DNA from: Parelaphostrongylus tenuis
Lineage: Eukaryota > Nematoda > Chromadorea > Rhabditida > Metastrongylidae
DNA: 64,000 nt
Assembly: GCA_019055375.1 (NCBI GenBank)
Contig: JAHQIW010007035.1
Location: forward strand, 104,537 to 168,536
Direction of reading: 5' to 3'
The notes under the pieces were generated by a model. It worked only from the letters and a program-made list of their open reading frames with translations, was not told where the DNA came from and searched no databases. Position 1 is the first letter of the stretch. Every line of letters begins with the position of its first letter. Shown here piece by piece: positions 44,301 through 56,194 of the stretch. The translations under genes were made by a program, and so were the position numbers.

Positions 44301-45350
44301 TGTTGAGCACGGCTGGAATTTGGAAACAATCCTGGTGGCCAATTGTGGGCGTGTTATTTAGGTCATTATTAGCTGGCCTTCCGACTGAAAATGTTGAGCA
44401 GCTCAGCTTTAAAAGCCAAGATAGAGCGAGAGCGCCTTTTCTGGACGTCGCAGCAGAGCACCTAAAAGCACTGCCATCTTCCTTGGAAGGATAAATAGTC
44501 GGCCTTGGTCTGGCGAACCAAAGTTTGATGTACTGATTTGTGCAAGGCTACCTTTCCACTTCTGTTCATATCCTATCGGTGGTTGTGAGATAGAGTTAGC
44601 TAAGGGTGTCAGTTGCAGTCACCTTGCAAGAGACTAAATCAAACTGCCACAGAACATGTTAAGATCAGGTGCCGAATAATTTGCAATCGCTAGTGCGAAG
44701 TTGTCTTTCTAAGATCACTTCTTTCAAAACTTTCGATCTCCTTAGTGTGCTGTGGACTGATTCACTTCTCCGCTTTCGATGACACCCTGTGCAATACGAA
44801 AGTTGATTGTCTTTCATACGTTGTTCAACCGACCAATGCCACTGAGAATTCCTGATGCATTGTAATAGGTTGATTCACCTCCACATGCATGAGAAAATCT
44901 GCAGCAAATCAAAATTTATTGCTAATCTTAACATCCTCAAGATTCGTATAGTTCGGATCCCAATACAAAGTCTTTTCGCAATGATACTCATTGGATGAAC
45001 AACTACGGTAGCATAAACACATAGCGGCGGTGCTAATATTTTCAAAATTTCCAACGAGTTTGAGCCATTGCATTCTCCAAATAAATGAATGCCTTTTTTT
45101 TTAAATATTCAGAGCTCGAAATTGTTGACACGAAATTGGCAGGCACAGACTCAAAGACTCATTCGGTTCAGTTGTTTGAATTTTTTTTAAGTTTTCGTGA
45201 CTGCTCAGCCTCCTTACATTTCAAGATAGCGAGCATAGACGGGCAAGAAAAAAGCATTCCTTGTATTGCTTTTTATTTATCGAAGGCAGCGATTCTGGAT
45301 AGAGTCAGACTGACCAAGCAACGACGCTGTGATGGAGCAAGGCACTGAGT
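41340..45350 (-). repeat. segmental duplication block B7 (with P7)
   Basis: Mirror of B4 and direct-orientation relative of B1. It includes the 41500-41990 segment, the P7 flanks and the 44250-45340 segment, whose 44303-44494 frame reads L-L-A-G-L-P-T-E-N-V-E-Q-L. That reading is conserved in three copies but unidentified. Confidence 0.65.
43082..43387 (-). pseudogene. secreted Cys-rich peptide P7, broken
   Basis: Exon 1 keeps ATG but reads MKHLHYLM and loses bases before the donor. Exon 2 has a one-base deletion before the CCC region, giving a stop after 14 codons, and several Cys codons are substituted. The R-x-R-R region is mutated. Clear pseudogene. Confidence 0.75.
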
Positions 45351-45359
45351 ATAGGGAAG

Positions 45360-47110
45360 GTACGGTGAGGAAAAGTTTATGCACGAAAATTTCTAAGCAT
45401 TTCATGAGAAAGATGCTGATCAGGCCGAATGTGAAAACACCGGAGAGTGTTCCTGTGGTCCATAGCTTCTAGTCTACATTATACACTAAGGTTTAACTTT
45501 AGCGCACAAGTAGTGGCAAGAGCAGCAGGTTTAGAACCATCCATTATTACACAGCTCGGATTTGGCGAACCATCATGTTTCTTTCTGTACCTACTCATGA
45601 GGGCTCATGAGTTGGTTACCGCTGATGATTTTTGTCTACCGATCATTCAGCGTTCAAAATAAGACCCATTATTAGTGGCGTGAACGGCCCAACGGACAGC
45701 ATAGTTTGGTTTCTAATCCTAATACTCGCCCACTTCTTAGGACCCATCTCCAGAGCGCTTTATCAACACGCGAATGCTTGTGATTCATTTAAGTAGTGCG
45801 CTTCCAACACCGCATATGTTGTGAAATTCTTCGACGCATCTTCACCTCACACAGACGTCTCGAATGATTCTGCACTACAAGTCACCAATGGGCTCCTTGC
45901 TAAACATGAAAGAGCAAATTATGTGTGGCTTCTCAATTCAACGGCTTATGAGCCTCTTGGAAGTGTCTAAAACTGCTCAGTCTTCCTTCAAGTGTCCGGA
46001 AAATTACACGCACAACTCGAAGAACTGACTATGGGACAACGATTGGCACCAACACTTTCTATTTTGTTTATGTCTGAAAATGAAGCCCCGTACACATTTT
46101 GGACTACTACTCTACTGCAGATATATTGACGACTGCCTTGTCATTTGTTTAACACAAGAGGACATAGACGAATGCTTTGGAATACTTAACAAGGATCTTC
46201 CTGGAAAAATCGCACTCAGACCGCACGCCGCATGTGCGGCGTCGCGGCGCGGCGGGAGTCTTCATTACCACGCACTGCAGTGGAAATATGGGAATATGTT
46301 TGGCATCCTGAGGACTGAAGGGATTTTACCGTGATTAAATGATGAAATGTAGCAAAAGAGACTTCTGTAAAAAGGTTAATAGTTCAAAGAATGCCCTTGT
46401 ATCGAAAAATCATCTACGTTTCAATGGTAAAGGCAGATTATCAAAGGGAACACATCTCTATCTGTTATATGATTTCGTTTCTTTTTTTTCATCCATGTTT
46501 TCGTAATCATTCAGCAGTTTGTAAAATATCCATTCTCATTCTGAGTTTGCTTTGCAAGATGCCTTATGTTTCACGTTCTTTTAACAAAAAAGCTAACGTT
46601 TTTGTGGCAGAGTTCGTTTTAGTAAGAAGCTGCCTTTTGCGTCGAGATTCGAGATTTTAGGAGAAAGCATCGTCATTGTTTCTGCAACAAATAGCTTTAC
46701 CAATATCCCTTCTGCTCTATTTTATTATCAATTGGCGACAAACTTGCCTTTAGTGACGTTAGAAGTTCACATTTCATTGGAAAACTACCGCAACGTCATT
46801 GCAGTCACCGCGTGCCTCGCAGGATTTCAACGTCGTTTCAACATGTTAACGTTCATGTTAATCTTTCTAAAAATGGCTGCACCACAAAATGGCATGGAAG
46901 CCAAGTAAGAGAAACATCTTGATCCCTGACCTCTCCTCTCACCCTTCCCATACAAAGCGATCGCTTATAAGAAATTTGTTTTGCGCGGCCGCTTTTGTGT
47001 ACGGAAAAGAGCAGGACGAAGAATCATTGAACTCGCCACGCGAAATGGCCTCTCCAATGGTTACGAAAGTGTACTTTATCAGATAGACTCGGAAAGAATA
47101 AACGCTCAAA
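45360..47110 (+). mobile_element. Penelope-like element, RT fragments (PLE-g)
   Basis: Plus-strand pieces: N-terminal RT at 45447-45662, catalytic box Y-C-R-Y-I-D-D-C in frame 46080-46334, thumb (S-H-T-K-R-S-L-I-R-N-L-F) in frame 46889-47086. A GC-rich unrelated stretch with a GCCGCATGTGCGGC palindrome (46220-46245) interrupts it. It mirrors PLE-a, which has the same GC-rich insertion near 18990-19020. Confidence 0.8.
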
Positions 47111-47249
47111 TGTGAAAGACAATGACATTGAGATCCAATTCATCTCACCCTCCATCTCAATGATGTAATGATTTTGATTTTTTATTATCGTTCAGATGAA
47201 TTATTGGAAAGCTTCTGTACAACCGCATCACAAATCTCCCACCGTTTTA

Positions 47250-49600
47250 TGTTAAATCACCGAGCTTTCGTATCACAATGATTTCTTCACACGGAGAACA
47301 ATAGCATGTAAAAGCAAAAGAGTAATCAAAAAAGAGTTTGTTCCGCCACACCACTCATATAACAAAAAATGTCTCAAGTACGCAATGGTAGCAGCAGGTG
47401 CTACATCACTGAACATGGTAGAGTTGAAAAAATCAGCTGTTTCAACCATGAACTCGATCACCTTTTGGGCAAAACTACAAAGCTGTTTACTTTTTAGTAG
47501 GGATAAATAACTAAATTCATATTACACATGCTTCGCCTTCTTATTTACCATGTCCACAACAATGCTTATGCAATCGATTCGCTTGCTCGCATCCATTATC
47601 CACCTATGTCTTCGAAGTTTGTGTATTTAGCTCTATTGAGAGTTGACTTTTTTTTATGAATGCGTTTGAATGCTGGTTGAGTCTGTTCTTTCTAGACTTC
47701 TAAAGTAGCCTCGATATTGTTCCTCCTTTGAACTGCAGGGATCGATCTGTTATCCAGACAAGCCTAACAACAACTTCCGACCCCGTGAAATGAGAGTTTC
47801 AGTGGCTCAAGGCGGTCCCCGTACCACAGAAATAACCTTTTGCGGAATGCTTTTTGATGTTTGACGTGAAATGTTAATCTTGAACCTCATTAAATGCTGT
47901 GCATAGTTTGTGAAATTTGAACAGGTGATAAAAACAAAGTCATAATCATACTACTTTCTGTGCTTTAGCATGTCGTCGGTGACTTGAACAAGAAAGAGTG
48001 TACTCCTTCTGCACGTGAACGCAGCAGGGTTGCGGTTAGACGATGTGACTCTATTCAGTTTCTAAGTATTCTTTATATCTTATGAATTCGACAAGAACGT
48101 TGCATTGAGAAGCTCGGCGCACTGTGCTGTTGCGTAGCTTTATGAGACTCCAAATAAGTTTTGGGATTGAAAGCCGAACAATTTGCAAAATTAGGTGCAT
48201 CTGTCATGGAATTGAGCTATCAAAGAACATTTCCCCGATGTCGCGCGCAACAAGAACCGTCAAACATTTGTGTAGTTACGAAATGAGCGCAACGAAAAAG
48301 CTGCACAGTTAAGAAAACAGAAAAAGAATGGTAAATTCACTATACGGCGCATAAGTCAAAGAAGGCTAATTTTGTTGCAATGAATACGATGTGCCCAACA
48401 ACATTTTGGTAATATAAACGGCCAGCTCTCCCTCATTGGTTCCTCTTTACTCAGATCACTTGCAGAGATCATATATATTTGCAATAAATTCATTGATTAC
48501 CACTTTAGTTTCCTCCTGTCGACCTGCTGAATTCTGGACCCGATGTCGAAACTTCACCACCTCTCCTTCATCACGGCGGATTCGAGGGCGCTCTTCATGT
48601 GAATTTCTGGGATGAGAGCACTCATGTTTGTCACATGGATAATCACATCCGTCGTAGCAACAGCAATTCTCTCCTTTATTGCCACAAGCCTAGAGCATTT
48701 GTCATCAGTTAGAGAAGTGATCACCTTTATTCATTGAAAATGCTCACTTACCAGTGCAATACTTACAACAGCCATGTGAATGAAAAAATCCCTAACTTTC
48801 TTTAGAGGCGAAACAGCTGCAAAGACCTAGGTTCACCTAAGCTACATGGTTGTTTTGAATCAAATAAGGAAGTAAGAAATAGGTAGAGACAGTAGCAAAG
48901 CCAAAGTGAATGGTGTGATGACCAGTGGCGCTGCTTATATTTGCCTTGAAATAGATGGACTTACGATAGATACAGAGTTTTCCAGAAAACCTGATAGAGC
49001 TGTTTACGGTGGAAAAGTTTACACAAAGACACGAAGTTTCTACAAGAGAGCTACTCAAAGATAGCCATGATGGGTGTGACAAGGTTCCTCACATAGGGGC
49101 AGAACACTTCCACCAAAAAGGATTATCTGGAAAATTTTTGTAAGTGTAATCTATGTTTAAGTGACTGCGTAGGAGCCACATCTTCGTGAACATATTCTTT
49201 ATGACAATCATCTTATATAATTTATGAGAACTTGACATTATTGCTCCCTTTCGCTGGCTATCATACAACAAGAGAAATGTATCTGGAATTTTCCCATCAT
49301 ATACAGCTTGACTTATTTTTTCGATGGGCTTTTTTAATTACTCTTTTTTACAGATTATTTTCTCAAACTGGTTGTAAAGAGTCTGCAGACTATTTTCGTC
49401 ATCTGCACAGATTCGTGAATAGCAGTTGTTATTCCTGCCTTTTTTCTGGGATTGTAAAGAAGAATAACCCGCTTAGGTGATAATATATCGTGAAAGGTAA
49501 GCCGATAACATTCTGAAGGGTGTGCAACAATGACAACATCTATGAATTTTTAGTGAAATTATTCCTACGTGATTGACGAAAGCAACGCCAATCAATTGAT
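47250..49600 (-). repeat. segmental duplication block B8 (with P8)
   Basis: Mirror of B3. The segment at 47350-47840, P8 and the promoter flank are present in reverse order. There is no counterpart of the 17120-17410 hammerhead unit, so that unit was inserted in B3 later or lost here. Confidence 0.62.
48456..48775 (-). pseudogene. secreted Cys-rich peptide P8, start codon lost
   Basis: The family ATG is mutated and only an internal M-A-V-V-S-I-A-L remains (48752-48775), so secretion is doubtful. Exon 2 (48456-48689) is open for 77 codons with a seven-Cys pattern (C-x6-CCC-x3-C-x3-C-x4-C) and an R-I-R-R site. A frameshift near 48560 then replaces the acidic tail with unrelated residues. Its Cys domain differs most from P5 in the loops (Y-D-G-C-D-Y-P-C-D-K-H-E-C). 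Confidence 0.6.
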
Positions 49601-50760
49601 GTATGCCGTTGTTTTTTCTTTGATGTGAAGAAAGCCTTCGATTCAGTGGAAACGGAAGCGATCATAGAGGCTCTGGATACCCAGGGCGTCGTAACTTAAT
49701 ACATAGCGATCCTTCTTAGGTTATGAACACAGCCAAAAAATCGCCATTCTATAATGATGCTAATATCGACGCAAGAAGAGTATTTCGAAAAGGCGATACA
49801 ACATTGTCAAAATCATTCAGTGCAGCATTCCAAAACGTCATGCGAACATCAGAATGGGACAATGTGGGAGTTGAAATCAACGTCCGACAATTAACCATCT
49901 TCAATTCGCTGGTGATACCGCCCTAATAAAACCAAGAATTAGCCAAGCGGAACAAATGTTGACCGATTTTGATAACGGCCGTAGGGTAATCGCTCTTCGG
50001 CTAAACCTAACGAAAACAATCTTTACGAGAAACGGATGTTTTGAACGATACGAACATCTTAGTACTTCGGTTACGTCTAACATCAGACTTCGTCCCCATC
50101 TTTTCGAATCGACGGCTATCCCTGCCCTAATGTATCCAGGAGAAACCTGGTCGCTACGTAAGAAGGATGAAATCACTTGGCGTTATTGTACACGCAGTCG
50201 AAAGGTCGATGCTAGGAGTATCCCGTATCTCGCAAATGAGAGAAAGGTTCCGAAGTTCCGACCTACTTCAACGATCGAAAATCAGAGACGCCGTTCTACA
50301 CGCCATGATATCGAAAATAAAGTGGGCCGGACACGTGATGCGCTTCAACGACAACCGATGGACGAGAGTTGCCGACTGGATTTCTGAGGATGTCTTGCGC
50401 TCTGCAAGAATACCACCGATCCAATAGTCCGATTTCTTCACGAAAAAACCTAGAAAAAGAAATGATACTCAGCGATTCCCTAGAGAGAGGAGAACCCACT
50501 GGTCTACTGTTGCACTCAATATGGAAAAATGAAAGTGTTGCTGATGCCCGCTCGAGTCATTCAACGATCAGATGGACAGCAAATAAGACAGGTGAAAGCT
50601 CAGAAGAACTAGAAAATTGACTTATTTTTGAAACAGCTTTTATATTTTGCTGAAACGGTGGAAATGATAATGTGTTTGTCGTTCAAGCATTTCTCTCTGT
50701 ACGAAGCTTTTGTTTAGTATATTAGTTAACCATTCGATAACTGAAATCTTGGGATTACAA
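49600..50760 (+). mobile_element. RTE-type LINE, decayed
   Basis: The palm start near 49615 reads F-D-V-K-K-A-F-D-S-V-E-T-E in the ancestral frame. Frames 49956-50387 and 50167-50427 then hold the thumb: S-L-G-V-I-V-H-A-V-E-R-S-M-L-G-V-S-R and K-W-A-G-H-V-M-R-F-N-D-N-R-W-T-R. The 3' untranslated end (50620-50760) matches 8086-8340 and stops at GGGATTACAAC. Confidence 0.85.
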
Positions 50761-51340
50761 CCTGTCACCTGCATCACCTGCCGTCCCGTTGATCGTCGAG
50801 TGGCTTGAGCGGGTACCACACTTCTATTATTACCTATCGCTTGCAAGAGTGTCCCGAAGCGTCCTCCTTGCTCTAAGGATTCGCTGAGCATCATATCTTT
50901 CTTCTATGCTTTTGGTGAAGAAATCGGACCATCGGGTCGGTGGTCTTCCTGTGGAGCGCTTGATGTCCCGAGGAATCCAGATGCTAACGGTTCTCGTCCA
51001 TCGGTTGCTGTTCAACCTCATCACGTGTCCGGCCCACCTTATTTTCGATATCCTAATATGTAGAACGATGTCTTTGATCTTTGATCTATGACAAAGGTCG
51101 GAACTCCGGTCCTTTTCTCATTTGCGAGATACGGGATACTCTTAGCGACGATCTTTCGACTGCACGTTCAATAACGCCAAGTGATCTTTTACCCTGCTTA
51201 CGTAGCGACCAGGTTTCTGCTGCATATATTAGGGCACGGATAACCGTCGAGTCAAAAGGGTGGGCATAAAGTCACATGTTCAATGTCCTCCTCACTACAT
51301 CTTCAATGGTCTTAAGCGTTCCTCAAGCCATTCGATTGCT
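50761..51340 (-). mobile_element. RTE-type LINE 3' fragment, inverted
   Basis: The minus-strand frame 50830-51024 reads M-M-R-L-N-S-N-R-W-T-R and S-T-G-R-P-P-T-R-W-S-D-F-F-T-K, the usual RTE C-terminus. Upstream sequence continues to about 51340. It abuts the 3' end of the plus-strand copy tail to tail. Confidence 0.8.
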
Positions 51341-51665
51341 CTTTTTCGCCTCATTTTTTTTCGCCTCACTCGCCTCACTTTCGATTGCTCTTTTCTGGTA
51401 ATTGTGAATCATCATGCCTTTCGTTTCAAGTGTTGTTTTTTGAGACCACGCTCAAATTTCATTATGTCTGTCATTACTCATTATTCATTATGTCATTATT
51501 TGGATGACTTGCCGCGCTTTTTTTGCTCATGCATTGCTCTTCAGAAACCTTTCCAAAGACCACACCAGAGCGTAGGTGCAGATTTGTGCTATCGAATGAC
51601 TACTATTTGTTCAGCGAAAAGCTATCTACAGTTCACAGCTAAGCACACAAAGCAAGCCTAATTTA
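51340..51665 (+). repeat. dispersed repeat, copy 1
   Basis: Matches the reverse complement of 61985-62290 closely. Shared parts are the GAGACCACGCTCAAATTTCA start, an ATTATTCATTATGTCATTATT micro-repeat and the GTGCTATCGAATGACTAC end. It lies beside RTE sequence and contains the same start as the hammerhead unit at 17120. Confidence 0.65.
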
Positions 51666-53330
51666 GTTTTTTTAACATAGCGAGACAGACTTAACAGAAA
51701 TTATTTTTTTCGGCTACGGTACAATAGGAACTGCTTGTGGAAACTGGGATTAATATTAGAAATGCCGAGGTCTAATCTCTGAGGTAATAACTAAAATGTG
51801 GTGAAAAACGTCTGTGCAGCGAGAATGGCCTTCATACATTTGGAGATCAGCATAGGTACAAGCAGTCCGGAACGAGTTTATAAAAGCAGAAAACTTCAAC
51901 AATAAGATTATACGGAAAAATAAAGGCATCGAAGGCGACAGCAGTCGGTTCCTTTGGAGGAGCTGCCAACCAAGAGTTGAAGTAAGATCTCTTCGTTCAT
52001 CTCTCAAATCAACGCTACTCCAGTGTTTTTCAGGGAGGTATACCGATGCCTACACCACGTTAGAAATCCTGCTCGCTACTTAGAGAGGTATGAAAGATGT
52101 CTCTTGGAATCCACCCGTACACGCAGCAACTGGTCAGGCTTCTTATTCCACACCTTCCATATCCACATTATTCTCGAGATTTCAAAAAAGCGTACACATT
52201 CTAGACGAAACAAATGGGCCCTTCATACAATTAGAAGAGCAGGTATTACGAAGAAATACTTGGGGAAATAGCTGCTTAAAATGAGGAAATGCGATGAATA
52301 TCATCTTTTAGTTCTATTTGAGAAGAATTTCACATTGTGATATTTGAGTCCAACTGCAACCTATTTTTCCAGTGTTCGTATGAAAAGGTGGCGATTACGA
52401 CTGTGGCGTTTTTCTTCGAAGCAACAACAAAACGAATCATCAATCTTAGTCATTACACCAATGTATTGTTAAAAGTTAGAATCAGTCTATATTCGTTGTT
52501 TATGACATATCAATGCGATCATTTACAAATTACTAGTAATAATAAGATAAGGAATGATCGGAATCAGCACATGGCAGTTAGTAAATTCAATGGCACTGCA
52601 TTCAGATTCTTTGCAAAAGTACTATATTTTATTGTCGTCTAGACATTCATTACGTTAATATGAAGAGAGTACAATCATTGATGCTCACAGTGATAAAAAA
52701 TACTAGCTATTTCAAAAACTATGCAAAACTAGGTAATGCTGGAAAGAATTTGACCAGATGCCTGTACTTCGGTTTATGGCTCAGTAGTGCCATTACAATG
52801 GCAAAGGGGTCGCAATGGATTGTCGACCAAGCAGTCTCCCTGTCTTCCATACCGATTTAGACGATTAAAACCGGAGCTCAGCACTAACCCGGCAGAATTT
52901 GAGCGAATGTGAGCCTAGAAAATCACAAAGTGTATCTTTAATTATTGATTTGATCTTCGTAGAGATAAACAACAGCCACTTTTGTAGAAGTCCACATATG
53001 TCTTTAAATTTTCTAAGCATGAGAACACAAGAAAGAATGAGGCGTTTCGGAGCACATACTACTGAACCCGCATTAATTGATTTCTGACAAAGTCTTGATC
53101 ATTCGTCTTCAAAGTGAAGGTGCTTTTGAAATAGAGCAGATAAATAATTTCAAAAAGACCGCTTAAGGACAATATTGTAGACCAACTTTTTTTGAACCCG
53201 GCATGAGTAACCAATCAAATTATCTTTGTTATTTAAGCTAATAGCATGGGATTATTAATATTGTTCTGATCGGCTAACAATCGAAGCGTTTCGTCTCCTT
53301 CAGAGCCAGTGATATATTAAGTCTTCCCAT
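51665..53330 (+). other. unclassified stretch with several open frames
   Basis: Open plus-strand frames at 52023-52271, 52090-52284, 52337-52642 (101 codons), 52660-52860 and 52899-53087, and one on the minus strand at 51756-52007. None shows a motif I recognise. The density of open frames is higher than in neighbouring repeats, so one or more real exons are possible. A PLE-terminus-like TTTCGTCTCCTTCAGAGCC occurs at about 53290. Confidence 0.25.
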
Positions 53331-53339
53331 ATATTTTGA

Positions 53340-53910
53340 CATTGGAGCAAGAAATACCAAATCTACTAACCATAAGTAATTAAATTTGCTTAAAAACACT
53401 ATTTGAAGTGTGCGCCATCAGCCTTAACGCTTTTTTGTCATCTTTCAGACAACTAATGAATATCATGCGACATACAGCCTTGCGTTGTAATGAAGCAGGA
53501 TGAGATTGCGGCGACATCGGCGTGACAGCGCCGGCGCAAGACTCAGCGAAGAAGCGAAGCACTGTCCGCCTAGGCACAAATCTTTGAGCCTTTGTACGGT
53601 TAATGTTCTCGAATGCGGCCTGTGCATCTAGGCTTAATTCGTGCCGTAAAGCAAAAAATTACCATAAAGGCTTTGTTGAGCGACCATTGCGGCAAGTACG
53701 TACAAATCTCGTATCGAAAGAAAGCTCAGAAATTTTGCCCAAAGCGGTATTGAGTCGTGGCAAAGATGGCAGAAATGTATTCAAAACGATTGTGCATTCT
53801 TTGAATTGTGTTGTTAAGCAAGTTGATTCCTTTTGATAGATATACTTGATGTTTAATGCTCTAAGACCTAAACTTATGAGAAGACCTAATAAACCGATTG
53901 TCCATTGTTG
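53340..53910. mobile_element. mariner-derived element, rearranged (copy 3)
   Basis: The centre holds the minus-strand HTH region (R-R-T-V-L-R-F-F-A-E). The left part reads a minus-strand L-L-H-Y-N-A-R-L-Y-V-A, recalling the mariner H-D-N-A-R-P-H motif with D changed. Both outer ends carry C-terminal-like sequence pointing outwards. No open transposase. Confidence 0.6.
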
Positions 53911-54797
53911 TTCTCGTTATATTTTCGACTTCGTTCCGTTCGAATCCAATTTTTTTTTTTGGAAGAGCACCGCTCAAATGAAAGACAAAGCCGCAAACTC
54001 CTAATACACATAGTGAAGCGTACGCTGATGCTTTGATCATTCGGTAGTAGTGATTTGTTAAGCTTATTAGATCAATACCAAGTTCTTCAACGCAGGTTGC
54101 CCGAAGATCACAAGTCACTATCCACAGATATTTCACTAATTACCGTAACAAATCATTATCAGCGAGTGGCTAATTAGCTTGCGCTTCTTTTTGTACAAAA
54201 GAAGTTTGTCGAGTGAGGTTTCACATTCGAGCGGTCTCCATCGGAGAAGATTCACCCGAACAAAAAGACCGCGATGATCCACAGCGAGGATGAGCGACAG
54301 TGGACGATTATTCGGAATGATCGACTTTAAATAAGATGAAACGTGTCAAAATCTTAGGCCATCAAAACCTTCTATCAATAACTTCGTTTAGAAATTGAAT
54401 CTCCAGTATTACTTAGTCGGTGATGCTTTTGGAATCAAAATTTTAGCGCCTCTCAACGATCTACTGAGACGGCGTCATAATGTCTTCATTGACTTCTGAC
54501 GATGCTACCGTTTGTTTCGAAGCAAAGATTTTCAGGATAAAAAACTTTTATGCTCTAAGGATCGATAGTGAGAGATAATAGAAGTCTCTTCCTAAAATGC
54601 ATCTAAGTTATCGTGTCCTCTCTTCACCAGTGATTTTCAAGTCGTCAACCGAATTGCGTCCTACGGGTTTCTGTTACTAGGTTATCTTTGGCACAACGCC
54701 ATTTGTGCTTAGCAAATTCTAACAGTCTGTAACGAAGTGTGATTATAAGGAAGATCCTCAAGGAATGATAGACGCTAGAAGCTTCATTTTGAATTCT
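53910..54797. other. no recognisable feature
   Basis: A 91-codon minus-strand frame (53861-54136) has one hydrophobic stretch but no conserved partner. Sequence around 54230-54360 reads weakly like decayed transposase. I cannot support a gene. Confidence 0.3.
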
Positions 54798-54810
54798 ATG
54801 AAGTTCCATG

Positions 54811-55114
54811 GGAGCTCATGTGGCGCATTGGTTAGAGTGCTCTGCGTCATACACGAGGTCAATGGTTCGATCTCGCACTTACGGCTCACCAAGCCATCCA
54901 TCCCTCCGGAGTCGGTAAATAGGTACTAGAATGGTCTCAGTCTTGTTTGGGAGGATAAGCAGCACTGACTCGGTTCAACGGGAGGCCACTGTGAGTCATT
55001 GTAAAGGCCGGATATGTATTCTATCACTTCGAACGAAGTTAAAGACCAAAGACGATTGCATGGCGCTCCCTTAGGGATTGATCAATGCCGTGAGCATTAT
55101 CTTTTTTATTCTTT
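54811..55114 (+). mobile_element. tRNA-derived SINE with target-site duplication
   Basis: The head is tRNA-like. The A box TGGCGCATTGG (54821-54831) and B box GGTTCGATCTC (54864-54874) are correctly spaced for RNA polymerase III. A body of about 220 bases and a T-rich tail follow. The element is flanked by ATGAAGTTCCATG (54798-54810) and ATGAAGTTTCATG (55115-55127), a 13-base duplication with one mismatch. It is unrelated to the tRNA-like repeats at 9-11 kb. Confidence 0.75.
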
Positions 55115-55129
55115 ATGAAGTTTCATGCT

Positions 55130-56090
55130 TACTGTGAATAAACCCTCTGAGGGTTTTAAATAGACAGCCATATCATAAATCGCAGCGTCGCCGTCTTCGA
55201 TTCGCATGATGGTCGACGTCTAAAAAGAAGCCGGTCACATCAAGAAATTGTTAGAGTGTCAAACACTTATACAGTTGTAATTTAGCTTTCTTGAGCGGAT
55301 TTCTAATTTCACTACATTTCATTTCATAGGCCAGATATATATTCAATAACCTTGCAGTTGCCTAATCAAGTCTAAGAATTAGCACAATACTAGAAAAATT
55401 TATCGTTCTGAGTGCTATATCCTTTTACCTTGCCCTATGACGTTCTCATACGAAGAGGCTAATGCGAGATCAGTTTAAAGAGAGTCCAATGTCTAATGAT
55501 TTCCGAGGATGGATGAGAGTATTTTTATAGGGTAATTGTTATTGTAGCCTTTCGACAGCGGAGGCAGAGGGAACACCTTATAAATTCACCTGGGTCTTAG
55601 GTCGTGTACAAGTTTTACCTTATAGCACTACGAAACGTGAAAAAGCTTAGGACGAAACGACGTGGTCAGCAGAGATTTGTTTTCAATGACAAAAATCTGT
55701 AGAATACTGAAGCCATGAGGATGTAATTGGAAATTTAATGAGGCAACATTCTCGAGACTTTGGCATCAATGACATATGTTTACGAGCTTTTAATAAAGCA
55801 TGCACAAGACAAAATAGTGGAAATGTTTCTACTTCGCCTTTCTTCAAGCCTAGCCGACGTATTGTACTATACCATATCCAATTATTCGGTTGATTTTACT
55901 ATATTCAGAAAATAACCATTGCACTTTTCTTCACGACTGTTTTTCAGACGTCTTTTTTTTTCTGAGAAACAGTTGGAAAGAAAAGTACGACAACGTACCT
56001 TTTACCAGCCACAAACATTCGACTGTTAAAACACTGAGCGTCGGGTGATCTTATGACCTAGCGCATGCAGTGTAATATGTTCGCCGTCGA
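55130..56090. other. no recognisable feature
   Basis: AT-rich, no long frames, no repeats matching the rest of the window. Confidence 0.4.
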
Positions 56091-56151
56091 TTCCTTTATA
56101 TACTACGGATTACACTCACTACAAGAGTTCGGCTGGAACGAAAAAAAAACA

Positions 56152-56194
56152 GTGTTTCTGATGAGACCTGAGGACCGAAACACTTGTCTAGCGC
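56152..56194 (+). ncRNA. hammerhead ribozyme motif, isolated
   Basis: CTGATGA (56158-56164), GAAA (56177-56180), helix III CA-CT-TG, then U187 and C188 at the cleavage position. Helix I GTGTTT faces TAGCGC with five of six pairs (two G-U). Helix II GACC...GACC pairs only at its ends. The core is complete. No partner motif is seen nearby on the other strand. Confidence 0.6.

Larger units (their letters stand above)
13770..51340. repeat. very large diverged inverted repeat
   Basis: Mirror-image module order about a centre near 33.5 kb. Paired positions are RTE 14350-15490/49600-50760, P3/P8, PLE 18100-20050/45360-47110, P4/P7, unidentified block 25680-26770/40200-41300, PLE pair 26780-29510/38040-40170, and P5/P6. 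Coordinate sums of paired landmarks drift from about 67570 near the centre to about 65030 at the outside, as expected from indels. Sequence divergence is obvious by eye, so this is not a trivial assembly mirror. Confidence 0.75.

Noticed and set aside
46220..46245. GC-rich palindrome as a transcription terminator
   Set aside because: It lies inside PLE sequence and recurs at the mirrored PLE-a. Intrinsic terminators of this type are not expected in a nematode.
13770..51340. Mirror arrangement as an assembly artefact
   Set aside because: The arms differ by many substitutions and by private insertions, which a duplicated contig would not show. Long-read confirmation is still listed as a check.
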